Below are positions 33,601 through 44,575 of a stretch of 64,000 nt of DNA, piece after piece. The notes under the pieces are model-generated. The model was not told the DNA's origin and ran no database searches. It saw nothing but the letters and a program-made list of their open reading frames with translations. Position 1 is the first letter of the stretch. The number at the start of each line of letters is the position of its first letter. The translations under genes were made by a program, and so were the position numbers. The stretch is from NCBI GenBank assembly GCA_033220425.1, contig CM065647.1, positions 558,001 to 622,000 on the forward strand, given 5' to 3'. The stretch is from Lepraria neglecta (Eukaryota > Ascomycota > Lecanoromycetes > Lecanorales > Stereocaulaceae).

Positions 33601-35192
33601 TAACGATTCGGAGTCAGCATTTGCCTTTTGAGACGGCTCTCTATGAGCCGGAAACCTTTTCCGGCCCAAATAAGGGCATGAATTAAGGAAACATAACTCA
33701 CTTCGCACATCACCTTCGGTAGCCTCTATCTCGATTTGGTACGCCCCAAACCTCTGCACTATGTAATGCCCATCTTCTGGACAGGTCAATTCTTGGCCAC
33801 GGCAAGCTTCGCAAAGGTCGAAGCCACGACCCATGCATTGTTTGCAATGGTAAATCAGCCGCAAGTTCTCTTCCTCACAGCCGTCGCAGCTGATATCTGT
33901 GATCAAACCGAACAGGTCTCTAATGCTATCGATAGGTCGAGAGGTCACCATAATATTGACCTTACCACGCGCGAGTGTCTCCAACAGAAGAAGGCGTTTG
34001 GGTTCATCGAGTATCTCGTCGAGCGCGTCCACGATGATGAAACAGTTGTCGAATTTGGCAATCTCCGTATGAAGAATTTTAGTCAAAGTTTCGAGAGATG
34101 GGAAGACGTCAGTCCTGGAATGGGCGTTATACAGTTCTTTAAGTTCTTTGCTGACATTCGGCCGTATCTGGAGAATTTGCTTGATGAGAGCTGCGATGAG
34201 ATTGTCAATTGACTGGCTTTTTGCGTCACTGTAGCCGCAATAGATGACAAGCACGGCGGTGTTTTGCCATTTGAGCGTTCGTTTCAGGTGCTCAATGACG
34301 ATGGAGGCTAGGAATGTCTTGCCTGCTCCAAGGATTCCGGGGCACCAAAGCAGACTCTCTGTTTTTGATGTCCAGATCTTGAAATCTTCCCGTTCGAGGA
34401 ACCATTCGCCAGTACCTTGACGAGCCTGCTTGATGAAGTCATCCTAGAAGCATGTGTCAGCGTACCGAAAATCAAATAGATTCTTGCTATTTGTACCTGT
34501 TGTTTCAAGAAGTTGAGGCTTGATATCCAATCAAGTATGGCTTTGACTTCATCATTTGCTACAGAGTGCTTGATAAATTTGGTATCGCTCTGGATCTCAC
34601 GGGTGACAACAGCATTTGTAGAGTTCAAAGCAAGGTTGACGCAGCTTTTTAAGCGCTCGAGGTGGACTGTCAATGCCTCGACCTCAGACTTATCGAACTA
34701 CAAGATTTCGGAGTCAGCATTACTCTTTCAAGACGATTCTTGAGGTGAAAGACACATTTCAGGGGCCGGAGATCTTTTCCGGCCCCAAGATTATGTCTCA
34801 CGACTCAAATTGGGCCATAAAAAGGGAAACAACAAGTCAGAAAGGTCGCTTACGGGCCATCGAAGAGTCTGAACGACTTTGCGGTGACCTGTCTTAGGCT
34901 GCAGACGGCTCATGAGATTGTCAAATGCAGCTTGTATCTGATCGAAGATACCATCGTGCTCGTCGAGGACGGCTATAGTTCTGAGCCAGGGCTCACCGAG
35001 GTCCTCATCTTCCGCATCGAAATGCCCCTCAAGAAGCTTTAGAACCATCCACAGGGAGTTTAGTTCCGTGAACAGACGCAGCCTCTGTTTGCCTCCTTCC
35101 CTGATGGTATTGATAAACGATACAATTTTGAAGGCACCGTCCGCGAGACTCGAGATGCTTGCTAGCAGGCCCACAGCGCTGATTGGGTCCAT
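30688..35192 (-). CDS. STAND protein: helical N-domain, NACHT, ZZ-like finger, ankyrin repeats, ~1264 aa
   Basis: Six exons on the minus strand are inferred: 35192-34854, 34697-34497, 34443-33702, 33598-33487, 33252-31808 and 31643-30688. All junctions are GT-AG and in frame. The N-terminus (MDPISAVGLLASISSLADGA, about 1-110) is the helical domain typical of fungal STAND receptors. NACHT: P-loop CPGILGAGKTFLAS near 215 and Walker B NCFIIVDALDEI near 315. A ZZ-like zinc finger follows near 362-410 (CDGCEEEN, YHCKQCMGRGFDLCEAC, CPEDGH). From about 685 to the end come roughly fifteen ankyrin repeats (TPLMYAASGGH, TALHDAAYFNY). Such proteins act as intracellular receptors in fungal allorecognition and immunity. 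It is the only intact recognition-type gene in this island. Confidence 0.88.
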
Positions 35193-35658
35193 TTCTAGGA
35201 ATATGGGTTATCGTAGCTCACCACAAATGCGCAGTATAAGAATAGACATAGAGGCGTTGGAGTAATAGTGGCTGGTACGAAACATCCAAAGTGATGATGG
35301 TGATGAAAGACTCGACATCTGAAACGAACAATTCAAGGTGTGCAGGATAACGAAATCTTTGAAAGGGGCCAGCCTGTCAAGCCATCACATGTCAACATCA
35401 TAAGTACAATCCCAGTAATCACGTACGAAAGGTCATGGAAACGTGTAGGTAACAGAAGATTGCTTGGGGGTTCTGGGCCTTGGCTTCCACCAGCACAAGG
35501 CCGAGTCCGCGTTTTAAGTCCGAGGGGGTCCCAAGGCGCAGCCCGAGCAGCCTACCTCAAGCTCTACTTTCACAACTTTTATCTTCGACTGAGCCTCCAC
35601 AAGCAGATATGCCAGGTTCGACATCTTTGAAACGCAAGTAAATACCAAATAATCGCAC
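35193..35658. other. Intergenic region between divergent STAND and BTB genes
   Basis: This is upstream sequence for both genes. A short ATG-started stretch near 35609 ahead of the BTB frame is not in a frame that splices cleanly, so it is not annotated as an exon. Confidence 0.35.
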
Positions 35659-36324
35659 ATGTGTCCCTCCACAGGTACTAAGACCGGCTACCTCAGATTC
35701 GGGGATATCTCCACAGTCGCCTTGCTCGTTGGCAAGAAGAAGACCGCATTCCATGTCCATGTCGACCTCCTCTGCGAAAATTCCTCATTCTTCAAAGCCG
35801 CCTTCACATCGCCATGGAAGGAAAATACCGAACGGAAGATGAAGCTCGCGGATGATGACACTGCCATGTTTGAGCTATTCGTCCAATGGCTCTACACACA
35901 GCAATACGAGATCACCACCGAAAAGAAGCAGGGCGTCGCAAGGATGTTAGAACCTGTTCGGCTATATGTACTTGCCGAGAAATACGATGTCGTGAAATTG
36001 AAGAACAAAATCTGCCGAAAATTATATGAAGGCCGTACGATCCATGGGTTTGGGCCTTGCAAGAACACCGTCGAATGTGCCTATGACAACCTCCCTCAAA
36101 GCTCTCCAATGCGCCGGATGCTAGTCGATTGGTATACTTGACATGTTACGTGCACATGGTTTGAGCATGAAGACAATCAAGAATAGCTTCCTCGGGTCCC
36201 TGAGTTCGCGGCAGACTTGGCCGTCGCTCTTTCGAAGGAATCCAGGAGTTCTACAGCGAAAAGCCCACTCGAGCTAAGAGTGGCTGGATACTACGAAGAA
36301 GAAAGAAAATCGAAGGTGCGATGA
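35659..36324 (+). pseudogene. BTB/POZ-domain protein with premature stops
   Basis: The open part (35659-36141, 160 aa) encodes a complete BTB fold: YLRFGDISTVALLVGKKKTA, FHVHVDLLCENSSFFKAAF, MFELFVQWLYTQQYE and VRLYVLAEKYDVVKLKNKIC. It ends at UGA (36139-36141) after VDWYT. The same frame then continues with a UAG (36184-36186) and LPRVPEFAADLAVALSKES, the usual C-terminal segment of this fungal BTB family, to 36324. Both stops sit where family members commonly have Trp, so two point changes explain the truncation. A truncated BTB-only protein could still be produced. The start at 35659 is the first in-frame ATG but may be preceded by another exon. Confidence 0.65.
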
Positions 36325-36989
36325 AAGACGAAGTCAAGTGGTGGAGTAGGCGCCTTAGGCCATCCAATGCCAGCGCTAGCTTCAGCCTTTAATCTGTAAA
36401 AGAAAGTAGTCCACAAATGCGGTTGGAGTTTACGAGCAGGCCTATCAGAACCAGAAGAACCAAGCTTTATCGAAGGACATGGCGCTAGTACCGGCAGTAA
36501 GAAGGGGAAGGGACGCGAGGGTGATGATGCAATTGAGGGGAATAAGCCTGTATCCCGGGGCTCTAAGCAGAAGCGGTGTTAGATCAGATGGCTCAAGAGC
36601 GATCCAAAACTTTCGATATGCTCAAGAACCTCCTCCGAATAGATGCAGTTTCAATGGCGAGCAGCGTGGCCGCCCACCAAAAGACCACCTCAAGGGAATG
36701 TCACAGGAGAAGCTACGGACCAGGTGGAAGCACGCAGATAGGGACAGTAATGCCGTGAGGTGAAGCGGGAGTTTCCCTCATGCAATCATGACCATCGTTG
36801 GCCAGTCGTTCATCAACATACATCATGCCTCTTTACTAGAGATTAACGAGCAGATAAATTCATACACCACCAAAGACCCAAATCGTCCTACTCACAACCC
36901 CTCTCCACTCCAAACTTCACAAGAGAACGAACTCCCCCTACCAACCCGACATTAAACCGCCATTCAAACCCCTCCGCAACTCCGTCCAC
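36325..36989. other. Intergenic region
   Basis: A short basic open stretch around 36430-36590 (Lys/Gly-rich in one frame) may be the tail of a lost gene. It has no start or domain, so it is not called. Confidence 0.35.
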
Positions 36990-37871
36990 CTAAACCCCCA
37001 CCTTGGTCCCATTCTTCAAACTATCAACCAACGCATCCACCCCCGCCAATCCCCTAACCGAAAAATCCCCCTCCCCCACCATCCCAATAAAATTTGTAAA
37101 ATTCCCCGCCACCAAATCACTAACACTCTGCATCTTAGCATACAAAATCGCCCTCCACTGAGCTCCCGTCGGATTACTACTCTGCCCATTACCATGCCTA
37201 TTCCCATACTGCGGTTCCGGTTTCACCGTCTTAACCTGCGCCAACTTCACCATCGCAGCATCCGCATTGGGATTGAGGCCGTATTTGGAGACGAGGGAGG
37301 TGAGGACTGTGGTGGCTGTGTTGGCTACGCCAAGGTTGATGACGCCTAGGATTGCTTTTTCGGAGGAGGTGGTGTTGAGGGCTGTGGCCCAGACGGTTAG
37401 GAAGTGGTGGACTGAGTAGACGTTCCAGACGCCGTACCAGCCTTGTGCTTGATCTGTGGTTATGTTCGTGAAAGTGCTCGGTGCTGGCTGCGGACAGGCT
37501 GTGCTGTTCAAGGTTGCACAATCAAAGGGTGTGCATGTGCTCGTTGTGTTGGATGTCATTGTGCAATTGACACCTGGGACGCTGTATACTGAGAGGAGGA
37601 GGCATTGTGACCAGAGCTGAATCGGGGAACAGACTTCGGCGATTGTTGAATTGAAGTTTTCGAGGTAGGACGTTACTTGGAGTTTGGTGTAGCAGGGGAT
37701 TGTGGGAGCGTTGGTGTAGGTTAGGTTTGTGCAGGGGGGGAGGTGGGCTGTTATGTTTGGGTTTGTGGAAACGTTGAGGCCTGGGGAGACGTGTATGGGG
37801 ACGCCATTGGAGAGGACAAGGGGAAGGATGGTTGTGAGGGCAAGGGCTAGGAAAGGTGCTGGAGAAAACAT
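36990..37871 (-). CDS. Secreted Asn/Thr-rich protein with paired cysteines, 293 aa
   Basis: This is a single open frame. Residues 1-21 are a signal peptide (MFSPAPFLALALTTILPLVL). The mature protein has about ten potential N-glycosylation sites (NVST, NITA, NLTY, NSTI, NCTM and others). Its cysteines lie in the first half (CTNLTY, PCYTK, VCSPIQLWSQC, NCTM, STCTPFDCATLNSTAC), which suggests disulfides. A helical C-terminal half follows, with YGVWNVYSVHHFLTVWATAL and residues near the end resembling an amphipathic repeat. No transmembrane or GPI signal is evident at the C-terminus, so it is probably extracellular. The family is not recognised. It could be a wall-associated or effector-like protein, but nothing shows an activity. 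Confidence 0.7.
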   Translation of the reverse strand: MFSPAPFLALALTTILPLVLSNGVPIHVSPGLNVSTNPNITAHLPPCTNLTYTNAPTIPCYTKLQVTSYLENFNSTIAEVCSPIQLWSQCLLLSVYSVPGVNCTMTSNTTSTCTPFDCATLNSTACPQPAPSTFTNITTDQAQGWYGVWNVYSVHHFLTVWATALNTTSSEKAILGVINLGVANTATTVLTSLVSKYGLNPNADAAMVKLAQVKTVKPEPQYGNRHGNGQSSNPTGAQWRAILYAKMQSVSDLVAGNFTNFIGMVGEGDFSVRGLAGVDALVDSLKNGTKVGV

Positions 37872-38385
37872 TTTTGCTTAAAGAGCGTGGGCTTATAATG
37901 GTGTTGCTTGCCCCGTTGAAGAGATAAAGAGATGCGGAGTGAACTCGGTCCAGTGGAAAGACGCTCTGAAGCATATGTGGTTGGGGGTTATAAGACATTA
38001 TGTAGGCTTAAGCGTCATGCGGGGCGAGCTGAAGTGGATGCGTGTTGTGCGTACAGCCAGACCTATATCGCATATCCCTGTATTGCCGCGCAGCGTGCAA
38101 AGGTCGGGAAATAAAGACATTGGCGACAAGAGCCGATTAGATAAGTCTGAAACAAATCTCAGATGTTTTGCAGGACGCCAAGTCTCGAAAATAGATAAAG
38201 CTCCGAAGACGCTGAAACGCGTTGCCGTGGCTTTAGCCCTGCAGACGTCTTGCAGATTTTTTGCCAAAGCGCTTTGGGACGAGGCACACAACTAAACAAA
38301 GTCGCACAGTGCTTGTCAAACGCAGACAGCATTGCATGTAGGGTATGAAGAAACTTTGCATCGTAAATAACCTTTTTTAAGGACG
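37872..38385. other. Intergenic region
   Basis: This is the upstream region of the secreted-protein gene and the 3' flank of the aldo/keto reductase gene. Nothing recognised. Confidence 0.4.
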
Positions 38386-39535
38386 CTAATGCGGAGCGTA
38401 TCTTGCACCAGCAACCTCTGTTATTTTCATGATATCCTCGAGCTCCTGCAGCTCAGTCTCGGTTAGAGTGACTTCTTTATTGTTCTCGACCGTTCTGTCC
38501 TCAGTCGTGGATCCTGGAATTGGAATTATAGTGCCGAACCCAGTCTTTCCGCTGTAAGATCGTACCCTGGAGATTCTCGGGGTCAGCATTTGTCTCTGGA
38601 TGAAAATTTGAATTTGTAAGACGGGTGTCAGGAGTGGAGAACCCCGGAAACGTATCACGCAGCCACGGCCATGGGCTCGGATATTAAAGGACTTACCATG
38701 CAAGTGCCACTTGTGCAGGAGTGCATCCCTTTGTTTTCGCCACTTTTTGAACTTCAATACCTAACTCCGCGTTCTTCTCCATGTTACCAGGTGCGAAACG
38801 GGGCAGGTGGTGCCGAATATCGCTAGTATCGATATCTCCAGGCTTGGCAATTGTTGCGGTCAACAGGCCTCGTCCGAGTGGGGAATAGGCGACAATTGGA
38901 ATCTTCAGCTCAGCACACGTCGATGCAACGCCATTTGTAAGGATGTCAGGCGTTTGAAGACTCATTTCCACCTCGACTGCTGCAATGGGATGAATGGCAG
39001 CAGCCTGTTTGATCTGGTCTGCAGTGACTTCGCTTATACCAATGCCACCAAGTTTGCCTTCTTTCACATACTGTGCCATGGTGTCCAGTGTTTCCTTCAT
39101 AGGTGTCTTCGGGTCCTGCCGTGCGGGTTCAAAGATGTCGAGGAACTTCTTGCCATCGAGGACCTTTAAGCATTCATCGATAGACCTCCTAATGTTCTTC
39201 TCACTGCCATCATGCCTCAGCTCACCAGGTACAGTCCCTCCTTTCACGCTGATAACCACCTTGTCCGCGTCTTCGGGGTACTTGGTGAAGTATCGGTTGA
39301 GGAGATGGAGGGAGTTGGCGTGTGGTTTGCCATAGAGCTCGCCTGCGTTCCAGAAGTTGGAGCCGGAACTCAAGGCTGCTCTCATGGCTGCGAAGGCTTG
39401 TTCATCTGGGACAGGAGTTTCTCGCCATGTCAAATCTATGTAAAAATTAGCGAGCGCACGTAGTAGGGGTGAGGAGAACGTACTCATCATTCCGTAGCCG
39501 GTGCGCCCTACTGGCTTCCCTGTGAGTGTCGCCAT
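38386..39535 (-). CDS. Aldo/keto reductase, pyridoxal reductase type, ~323 aa
   Basis: Three exons on the minus strand are inferred: 39535-39484, 39435-38697 and 38566-38386. Splicing restores GYGMMNLTWRETPVPDEQAF and ALAWVRSYSGKTGFGTIIPI. The protein is a TIM-barrel NADPH-dependent reductase. The catalytic Tyr is in NAGELYGKPH, the Lys in VVISVKGG, the usual His position reads FEPARQDP, and the cofactor-binding C-terminal part has IIPIPGSTTEDR. The NAGExYG and ARxDP patterns are those of AKR8 pyridoxal reductases (S. pombe plr1), which reduce pyridoxal to pyridoxine in vitamin B6 salvage. Length matches the family. Related AKRs acting on other aldehydes remain possible. Confidence 0.82.
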
Positions 39536-40085
39536 GTTAAAGGTAAGTGGTTAGACGGAAAAAACAGTGTTCGGTATTCAGAGTGATCTGTACAATTGAG
39601 AAAGATAGATTAGATATTTAGATACATGCGCCGTTTTATATCAGAAACGTCATGGCTGTCTTAGGCTTTGGTCTCGTAACTCCGGCGCCGTTAAGGAGCT
39701 TGATGGAAATAAGACACGGACATTGACAAATGTGGTCAACATCGTGTAATCTAGAAAACACGATGGAAACGTGTGATGCCTGGTTGTATGCGTTTGAATG
39801 AGGAGGCAGCTCTTGCTTGGATTGCGGCGAAGTTCCCGCACCACTAGTCTAGGCGTTCTTGGCATTCCTTCCCTTGGCCTAAATTTGACAAGTTGGGAGC
39901 GTTCCTTCAACAATTGCATCTACCATCAACAACCCTCAAATCGCTCTTTCATGCTCGTTGCCATTGTCGCCTAATCGCGATATTCATATCGCGATCTTTT
40001 CGCCGTGTTTCGAAGCGGCAGCAACGTTCGGTCAAAGCCGTTTGACGTCCATTCGTTTTTCAACGCTCAGCTCTCCAAGGTCAAC
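39536..40085. promoter_or_regulatory. Divergent promoter region
   Basis: This region separates the divergent starts of the aldo/keto reductase and the transporter. It contains a gcgatattcatatcgcgatc palindrome-like word near 39977. No other site can be named. Confidence 0.35.
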
Positions 40086-41576
40086 ATGGGCGACTCCGAG
40101 AAGTACAACGAGAAGGAACGCATGTCCGCAGACATTGGCAGTCCTATGAGAGACACTGCGGCACCAATGCTGCCGACTGTCAATCCAGATGTCCAGAAAA
40201 AGGAACCGCCAGCTTCGAAGCTTCATCCAGCTGTCTATGTGATGTAAGAGCCCGATAAGAACATCTACCAATCGGGCGCCAATGCTGACGGATGCCACTA
40301 TAAGGACATGGATCACTCTGAGCTCGAGTATTATCCTCTTCAACAAATGGATCTTGGACACTGCCAAATTCCGTAAGTCCAAAAGCTCAGCCTTGTGCTT
40401 GTTTACTGTGCTAATCTCGATCTTACAGATTTCCGTATGTCCACCCTCTACTCCCTTTCTATCCAACCAAACTAATTTCGAACAGCCATTACCCTCACAT
40501 GCTGGCATCTCGTGTTCGCCACCCTCATGACACAAATCATGGCTCGCACTACACATTTTCTCGATGGGCGAAAGTCGGTCAAAATGACCGGGAGAGTTTA
40601 CCTAAGAGCCATTGTGCCAATTGGTGCCTTCTTCAGCTTGTCACTGATGTGCGGCAATATGACATACCTTTACCTGAGCGTGGCTTTCATCCAGATGTTG
40701 AAGGTTGGTGTCACCCAAGGCCAGGCAAAACTCCACATGTTCTGACATTACACTATAGGCAACGACACCTGTTGCAGTGCTGCTCCTTGGTTGGGCCATG
40801 GGCATCGACAAGTTTGACGTGAAGACTCTTATCAACGTCTCCTTCATCGTCGTCGGCGTCGTTGTGGCCTCCTTTGGCGAGATCAAGTTCGTCCTAGTTG
40901 GAGTTCTCTACCAGATCGGCGGTATTATCTTCGAAGCGATGAGGCTCGTCTCAATAGAGCGCCTCTTAAGCTCCGCCGAATACAAGATGGATCCACTGGT
41001 GTCCCTATACTACTTCGCCCCTGTCTGCGCCTTCATGAACTTCTGTGTGGCGGTGGTATTTGAGATTCCAAGAATCCAGATGACGGATCTACACTACGTG
41101 GGCTTGTGGACACTACTAGCGAATGCGATGGTTGCATTTGCATTGAACGTCTCTGTGGTCTTCCTGGTATGAAGAACGCCCCCACTCCACTTTTTCTGCT
41201 CTAACGTTCCTAGATCGGCCGCACCTCAGGTCTAGTAATGACACTCTGCGGTGTACTGAAGGACATTCTCCTTGTTGCAGCCTCCATCGCCATTTGGGGT
41301 ACCCCAATCTCTGCACTCCAATGTTTCGGATACAGCGTTGCACTCGGTGGCCTCATCTCCTACAAGCTCGGAGCTGCGACAATCAAAGCACAATTCTCGG
41401 AAATGAGTCGCGCTTGGGCAGAATACGGCGCCAAATACCCAGCCATGCGAAAGGCCATCGTTTTCGGAGCTGTTGTGCTGTTCGTCTTCATCGTGCTTGG
41501 AGGACTTGCGCCTAGTGTCGGCTATGACTCGACGTACTTACAGTCTGTGATCAAGGACAGCGACAAAGCTCAATAG
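40086..41576 (+). CDS. Triose-phosphate-type / nucleotide-sugar transporter, ~406 aa
   Basis: Six exons are inferred: 40086-40243, 40305-40372, a 6-nt microexon 40429-40434, 40486-40703, 40759-41166 and 41214-41576. Without the microexon the frame is kept, but two residues (His-Phe) of the expected KFxxPI segment are lost; with it the protein reads AKFHFPITLTCWHLVFATLM. The N-terminal ~50 residues are cytosolic. About ten membrane helices follow (TWITLSSSIILFNKWIL, VLLLGWAMGIDKFDVKTL, FIVVGVVVASFGEIKFVLVG, GLWTLLANAMVAFALNVSVV). The drug/metabolite-transporter TPT domain carries phosphorylated sugars or nucleotide sugars in the Golgi or ER of fungi. IGRTSGLVMTLCGVLKDILL is the conserved helix-8/9 region. 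The substrate cannot be told. Confidence 0.86.
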
Positions 41577-42899
41577 ATGCCATTCCTCGTGTGGCTACAG
41601 AGATGAAATGATGGTGGGATGTTTTGTGGGAACGGGGCATTGCTTGGACAGCTTCTTCACATCTGTCTAGGGGACTGGAATACTTTAATGGGTGAGAAGC
41701 ATAGAAGGATACACTGGCAGATTCATGCTAAAGGCGTTGATTTCTGGACTGTTGCGCGGAATTGCCTCATTTGTACTCTTTCTTCTACACTGTTGCAACA
41801 ATAGAATGTTACCATGAAGGGCATAGGTGTCCAAGTCACATCTGAGTGGCAACGTCGAGGACGACGGAGATTGACCCTCATGAGTGGCCATGATGCGAAA
41901 AACGTCTAGGCCGTGAGCAAAGCCGCTCCACATCAGGTCTACCTCCGTCACTATAGCTTACTCACTCTGTCAAAACTCCATTACTGATCCACCTTCACTC
42001 CATCCTGTCGCTGGATTTATTTCTATTCCCACCGCTCGACCTGATGCAAGCCTGCCATAAATGAGCAAGTCTAGCCTAATGACATGTTTTGAAGGTCATG
42101 CGAAGTTTGCTATGCGGTACGTATGCCAGCAAACTCAGCTTTCACTTCACAATGTCACTTGACTGCCGTTCAAGCTTATGTTCTATACAAAAGTACGACT
42201 CTTGTGAATTTTGCTTTGGATGGAAACACTTCTTTCAACGGCTTTGTAGGTTGGCATTTTGCCATTGTCAATTCTATGTACTTGAAGAGGAAATTGTTCT
42301 CAGCTCTCACTTTATTGGAGTTGAGCAAGATCGAGCTTCTCATGATGTGCTTTAAAAAAGACATAAAATTATGCATATTGCAACGATACTGTAATGATTA
42401 CACTTTTCATATCAGCTCTCACTTGCGATAACAATTGCCTGCTTCAGCTCTAATATGGCTGAGACCAAGCCGTTGATGCTTCCCCCTGATCATTGCTAGT
42501 TCAAGTTCAGCTTGTCCTGTTGCCTTGAATTCAGAACCTAAGCTCTACTTTAGCTGCAATTAGGCCCTAGCCTGCTCCTGCTGCGAGACTTTTGTCAAGT
42601 GCACTGTAAAGTCTGCCAAGAACTCAATACAAAGACGCGGCGCGTCTATATACGTGAATGAATGATACTTCCCCAATACGGTCAATACGGCGAATGGAGT
42701 CCCTTCAAGGATAACAAAGTCCACCGTGGCGATGTGTTCGGTATCCCTCGAGGTTTTGCTAGTCCTGGAAGCTCAGATGATACTCATGAAATTCTTGTGT
42801 GTTGCTACGTCCGTTCTGAGAGAGGAGGAGAGCAAGAAGTTCATTGCGCAGCCGAATTTCGAAGATGGACTCGAACATTGCAGCAACTAGAATAAAGTT
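41577..42899. other. Intergenic region
   Basis: No gene was supported. The stretch 42662-42895 is open but shows no recognisable domain. It may be the eroded 5' end of the decayed gene that follows. Confidence 0.4.
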
Positions 42900-44575
42900 A
42901 TGGATGGCAAGGTAAAGCTTAGAAATCAACAGCCATGGCTCTTGGTCACCACCGTCGACCCAGTGCAGCTCTATGCGGAGCCCCCAATGTTCGACGTTGA
43001 CGCCATGGTCGCGGTCGCGTCCAACCAGGTAGAGGCTCTTCAGGATGAGCTTTGGTTGCTCCAGACCGACCCTCCGTATTTACATGACCAAGCAAAGGTT
43101 TTGAGGGACACCTGGATTGACAACCTGCCCGGCGTGAAGAAGTGGAGCGATGAACACAAATATTGCAGAAGCCCTCATCTACCAGGGATTTGGACGAGCA
43201 CGAGAATGGCAATGGATCTTGGAGGAGTGCCTAAGTGTGAAACGAACCTACACCGCTTTCCGAGACCACATCTCCATCGGTCAACCAACGCCAGCTAAGC
43301 ATCTGAGAGCCTTGTGCTGTTTAGAGACCCTACTTAAACATTTGCTTAACGATGGGTCATCTGAGGACTTGAAGCAATCTCTTGTTGAATTGCCGTCTTT
43401 CCGAAAATACTACAGCTTGATTCACGACTCTTGTCCCGAAGACAGAATAGTAGCGGCCTGGGGTCAAGAGGTCAGCCTTCAAGAATTATCCGAGAAAGAT
43501 CGTTTGATGTGGGGCCTTCAGATTCTATCGCTGGAGCGAGCAGAGCAGCGTACTTTCGACATCGCCAATGCTTTGAAACAATTTGAGGATCACCTTGTTG
43601 GATTACCTCGTCCTGAAGCTGGAAGGATCAGCCCAACAGTCTTACTCCTAGTATCCGAGACAGCAGCGATCCACCAAATACTCTCGATTCTCCGCACTCA
43701 TAGACCATGGTTTCCCAAGGTACCAACCTTTGTCATGCAGCAAGAAGATAGGGCATTCTGGAGGTTTATCAGAGCTGTGCCCGAAGAGGAGGTGATCTTC
43801 AACAATCGGACAAAAAGTGCAGACGCGATGAGACCTCTAAGCAAGTTTCAAATGCCGAAGGGAAGAAGGATGCAGCGTGGCTTTCGAGCGCCGACAAGGC
43901 ACGTGAGGAGCTCACTAACGTTTGGAGGGGTTTCCGAGATGACCTAACAGAGGTTGACAAACGCCATGATAATCTCAAGCCAGGTCTGGAGGGCTACCGG
44001 GCCATGCTGAGTCACTACGAGTCTCCAGAGCATCTGCAGTCCCTCGCGGCAGAGAGGGATTCTATACTTGAGCCCAAGCCTGCGATCATGCCAGAAGTGC
44101 ACGCCCCCGCAGTTGGGAATCGCAGGATGCAGTCGCGCCAAAGCGTTTCCAAACCAAGGAGGTAGGCCCCAAGGAGAAGACTCGGCCAGAAGGCGTTCTA
44201 GCGGAAGAAAATCACGCACAGGATCAGGATGCAGCAAGCGCTCTGAGCTCCAGGAGCCTGAAGTCATCAACAACATCGGATCGAATATACAGCATCAAGC
44301 CGAGGTCGTTCCGGGTAGCATCATTACTTTTTCCAGCGGGACCCGAGGACAAAGGCACCACCGACTGGATGGAATTCGTGGCATTCATGAGTGAGGTAGG
44401 CTTCAGAGCGAAGCATGTGGGAGGTTCTGCATTTATTTTCGAGTGTGGAAGTCAGAGCATCAATTTTCACAGACCAAATCCGAGCGATGCGTTGGGGTCA
44501 AATATCCTGCGAGCCATTAGCAAGAGGCTGAGGAAGTTAGGATCGGAACGGGCAATGTTTCAAATCGCAGAATGA
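42900..44575 (+). pseudogene. Decayed gene of a fungal family of unknown function
   Basis: Consecutive pieces in three frames read as one protein. First comes 42900-43165 (PPMFDVDAMVAVASNQVEAL, DELWLLQTDPPYLHDQAKVL). Then 43150-43870 carries a helical region (AREWQWILEECLSVKRTYTA; RLMWGLQILSLERAEQRTFD). A coiled coil follows (AREELTNVWRGFRDDLTEVD). Last is a C-terminal domain up to 44575 with DWMEFVAFMSEVGFRAKHVG and SINFHRPNPSDALGSNIL. The order matches large fungal hypothetical proteins, usually longer than 700 aa, that end with an I-x-F-H-x-P-x-P motif. At least three frame changes separate the pieces. Function of the family is not known to me. Confidence 0.55.
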
